Source: JAZMZS01 sp045120955 (GTDB lineage: Bacteria > Bacillota > Clostridia > Oscillospirales > CAG-272). From it: a DNA stretch of 6,278 nucleotides. The stretch covers positions 1 through 6,278 of the forward strand of contig JBGVFH010000011.1 in the NCBI GenBank assembly GCA_045120955.1, written 5' to 3'. Of the stretch, positions 5,549 to 6,278 are shown in pieces (positions within the stretch are counted from its first letter, which is position 1; each line of letters opens with the position of its first letter). Both the position numbers and the translations under genes were made by a program. The notes below the pieces were generated by a model. It was given only the letters and a program-made list of their open reading frames with translations, was not told the origin of the DNA and searched no databases.

Positions 5549-5818
5549 TTATTGCCTTTCGGCTACTATTTCTTCAAACCGTTCTCGCAATATCCCGAGC
5601 TCCTTGCTCATCGTCTCTATCTCACGCATCATCTCGTCAATGCGCTCCTCTTTCTCCTCGATAAGCTCACCTATCCCTTCGAGTACAAGCTGTTCGCTTT
5701 CTCTGGACATCACAGAATCGCAGGCACATTCGTATGCACCCTCAAAGTTGTCATAATTGTACATTTTCTCTACCACTGTTAATCGACAGTCGGAAATTTC
5801 CGTCCTTTCTTTTTTCAT
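5549..5818 (-). CDS. Small coiled-coil protein of unknown function
   Basis: I do not recognise this family. The 89-residue product is strongly charged. Residues about 42-87 (SEQLVLEGIGELIEEKEERI onward) are rich in Glu, Lys and Arg with hydrophobic residues at heptad-like spacing, predicting a long coiled coil. The N-terminal part carries NYDNFEGAYECACDSVMS (21-38) with two Cys. It precedes the sigma-like regulator gene by 6 bases and surely shares its transcript, so it may be a partner or antagonist of that protein. The start is uncertain. The ATG at 5818 has no visible ribosome binding site, and the first 18 codons cover two palindromes. The ATG at 5764 (product starting MYNYDNFEGAY, 71 residues) is a good alternative, although its upstream GGTAGAG is also weak. 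Confidence 0.65.
   Translation of the reverse strand: MKKERTEISDCRLTVVEKMYNYDNFEGAYECACDSVMSRESEQLVLEGIGELIEEKEERIDEMMREIETMSKELGILRERFEEIVAERQ
5775..5802. promoter_or_regulatory. Two adjacent palindromes, possible operators
   Basis: CGGAAATTTCCG (5791-5802) is a perfect 12-bp palindrome. Directly beside it ACTGT (5775-5779) and ACAGT (5786-5790) form an interrupted palindrome. They lie just upstream of the alternative start at 5764 of the coiled-coil gene. Their position downstream of the likely promoter fits repressor operators or an RNA stem; neither is demonstrated. Confidence 0.4.
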
Positions 5819-5879
5819 TTTTAATTATTGGATTATTTGCCTGTTTAGCTTTTCCGTCGCTTTTTTCTGTCTTTATGGT

Positions 5880-5940
5880 ATATTTTGTCATTACTGCCAT
5901 TATATTACCATATTATGTCAATGAATTCAATATTTTGTCA
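5880..5940 (-). repeat. Iteron-like direct repeats upstream of the regulator cassette
   Basis: The 11-mer ATATTTTGTCA occurs at 5880-5890 and 5930-5940, and ATATTATGTCA at 5910-5920. On the minus strand they read TGACAAAATAT or TGACATAATAT. The start-to-start distances are 30 and 20 bases, close to whole helical turns, so the copies face the same side of the DNA. A degenerate fourth copy (TATATTACCA, 5901-5910) keeps the same 10-base phase. They lie about 60-120 bases upstream of the first gene, as expected for binding sites of a regulator, possibly the one the cassette encodes. A chance match is less likely than usual because length, identity and phase agree. Confidence 0.55.
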
Positions 5941-5941
5941 A
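5912..5941 (-). promoter_or_regulatory. Putative promoter of the regulator cassette
   Basis: On the minus strand TTGACA (5936-5941) and CATAAT (5912-5917) are separated by 18 bases. Both boxes are formed from repeat copies of the iteron-like array, so the repeats and the promoter overlap. Transcription would start near 5905, leaving an untranslated leader of about 90-140 bases, depending on which start codon is used. Confidence 0.5.
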
Positions 5942-6057
5942 AAACTGAATGCATTTTATCCTTGTCTTCCCGCCCCTTGTTTCGACATCAATAAATTACA
6001 TCAAAAAAACGCCGATAATCGTACATGGGATAAATTTTTTTGCTTTGTGCAAATGTG

Positions 6058-6077
6058 AGTTTTCCCTCGGGAAAACT
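6058..6077. repeat. Perfect 9-bp inverted repeat
   Basis: AGTTTTCCC (6058-6066) and GGGAAAACT (6069-6077) are perfectly complementary, separated by two bases. No T-run follows on either side at terminator distance, so it is more likely part of the dispersed repeat that fills this end of the window than a transcription terminator. Confidence 0.6.
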
Positions 6078-6082
6078 GCGGC

Positions 6083-6126
6083 TGTTTCCGAGGTGGGCGG
6101 GGTGTGTTTCCGAAGCGGGCGGGGTG
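6083..6126 (+). repeat. Tandem duplication of a 22-bp GC-rich unit
   Basis: Units 6083-6104 and 6105-6126 are adjacent and match at 20 of 22 bases. Each starts TGTTTCCGA and ends GGGCGGGGTG. The composition is much richer in G than the flanks. It is not in a credible reading frame. Confidence 0.8.
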
Positions 6127-6158
6127 AAGTGTTGATGCGGTTCTGTGTCTCAGCTGCG

Positions 6159-6256
6159 TCCGCACGGACCCCGATAGGGGTCATTCTGAGCGCAGTCGAA
6201 CTTTTGGGGCTCTGCCCCAAAAGCACGAGGCTCAGCCGAGTGGAATCCCGTGCGGA
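6159..6256. repeat. Nested palindromic dispersed repeat
   Basis: Outer arms TCCGCACGG (6159-6167) and CCGTGCGGA (6248-6256) pair perfectly. Inside are two more perfect hairpins, GACCCC/GGGGTC (6167-6172 with 6177-6182) and CTTTTGGGGC/GCCCCAAAAG (6201-6210 with 6214-6223), plus CTGAG/CTCAG (6186-6190 with 6231-6235) enclosing the second. The motif TCATTCTGAGCG...AGTCGAAC (6181-6201) is of a kind seen repeatedly between genes in gut Clostridia and resembles the core of the element at 137-363. A 90-codon frame through it is judged spurious. Confidence 0.75.
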
Positions 6257-6278
6257 AATGTACAGCACTCACATGTCA

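Noticed and set aside
5880..5940. Repeat array considered as a CRISPR
   Set aside because: The repeats are only 11 bp and the intervals are short and unequal (19 and 9 bases between copies), with no cas genes nearby. A regulator-binding array fits better.
5734..5994. 86-codon plus-strand hydrophobic frame, possible small membrane protein
   Set aside because: It has no ribosome binding site and overlaps the N-terminal part of the minus-strand coiled-coil gene and the repeat array. Its hydrophobicity comes from T-rich DNA.
6058..6077. Perfect hairpin considered as a transcription terminator
   Set aside because: No T-run follows either arm at the needed distance, and no coding gene ends near it.
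5996..6268. 90-codon minus-strand frame at the right end
   Set aside because: It is a translation of the dispersed palindromic repeat and the tandem units, without a start signal or family resemblance; such frames are common false genes in repeat copies.

Overview
The window looks like a chromosomal segment of a low-to-mid-GC Firmicute, most likely a gut Clostridium-class bacterium of the Ruminococcus/Oscillospiraceae type. This rests on strong AGGAGG-type ribosome binding sites, consensus TTGACA/TATAAT promoters, a Firmicutes-style L10 leader with an attenuator, A/T-rich intergenic DNA, and GC-rich dispersed repeats of a kind common in such genomes. The genus is an inference.

Layout. (i) 1-464 has no gene. 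It holds a consensus promoter pointing left out of the window, a nested inverted-repeat element bounded by ~36-bp arms, a ~34-bp repeat, and the terminator of rplL. (ii) 465-1640, minus strand, is the rplJ-rplL operon: a perfect sigma-70 promoter, the L10-binding leader, an intrinsic attenuator, rplJ (L10) and rplL (L7/L12). No rpoB follows rplL inside the window. (iii) 1720-3173, plus strand, is a divergently transcribed AAA ATPase with a C-terminal DUF234 domain carrying PD-(D/E)XK-like residues. (iv) 3249-3303 is a bidirectional terminator between convergent genes, flanked by a second copy of the repeat found beside the rplL terminator. (v) 3359-5094, minus strand, is a single-gene unit for a multi-pass GT-C/family-39-like glycosyltransferase with its own promoter. 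(vi) 5101-5941, minus strand, is a small two-gene cassette: an 89-aa coiled-coil protein of unknown function and a 133-aa phage-type sigma-70 region-4/DUF1492-like regulator. Upstream of it lie three near-identical 11-bp repeats spaced at whole helical turns, plus two palindromes. (vii) 5996-6278 has no credible gene and is a dispersed repeat: hairpins, a 22-bp tandem duplication and a nested palindromic structure.

How the parts relate. The ribosomal genes are a self-contained autoregulated unit: L10-L12 complex would bind the leader and favour attenuation. The other three transcription units each have their own promoter and terminator and show no shared pathway. They read as accessory cargo (ATPase-nuclease, envelope glycosyltransferase, prophage-like regulator pair) placed next to a housekeeping operon and separated by repeats. 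The least explained parts are the regulator cassette with its iteron-like array and the repeat that follows two unrelated terminators.
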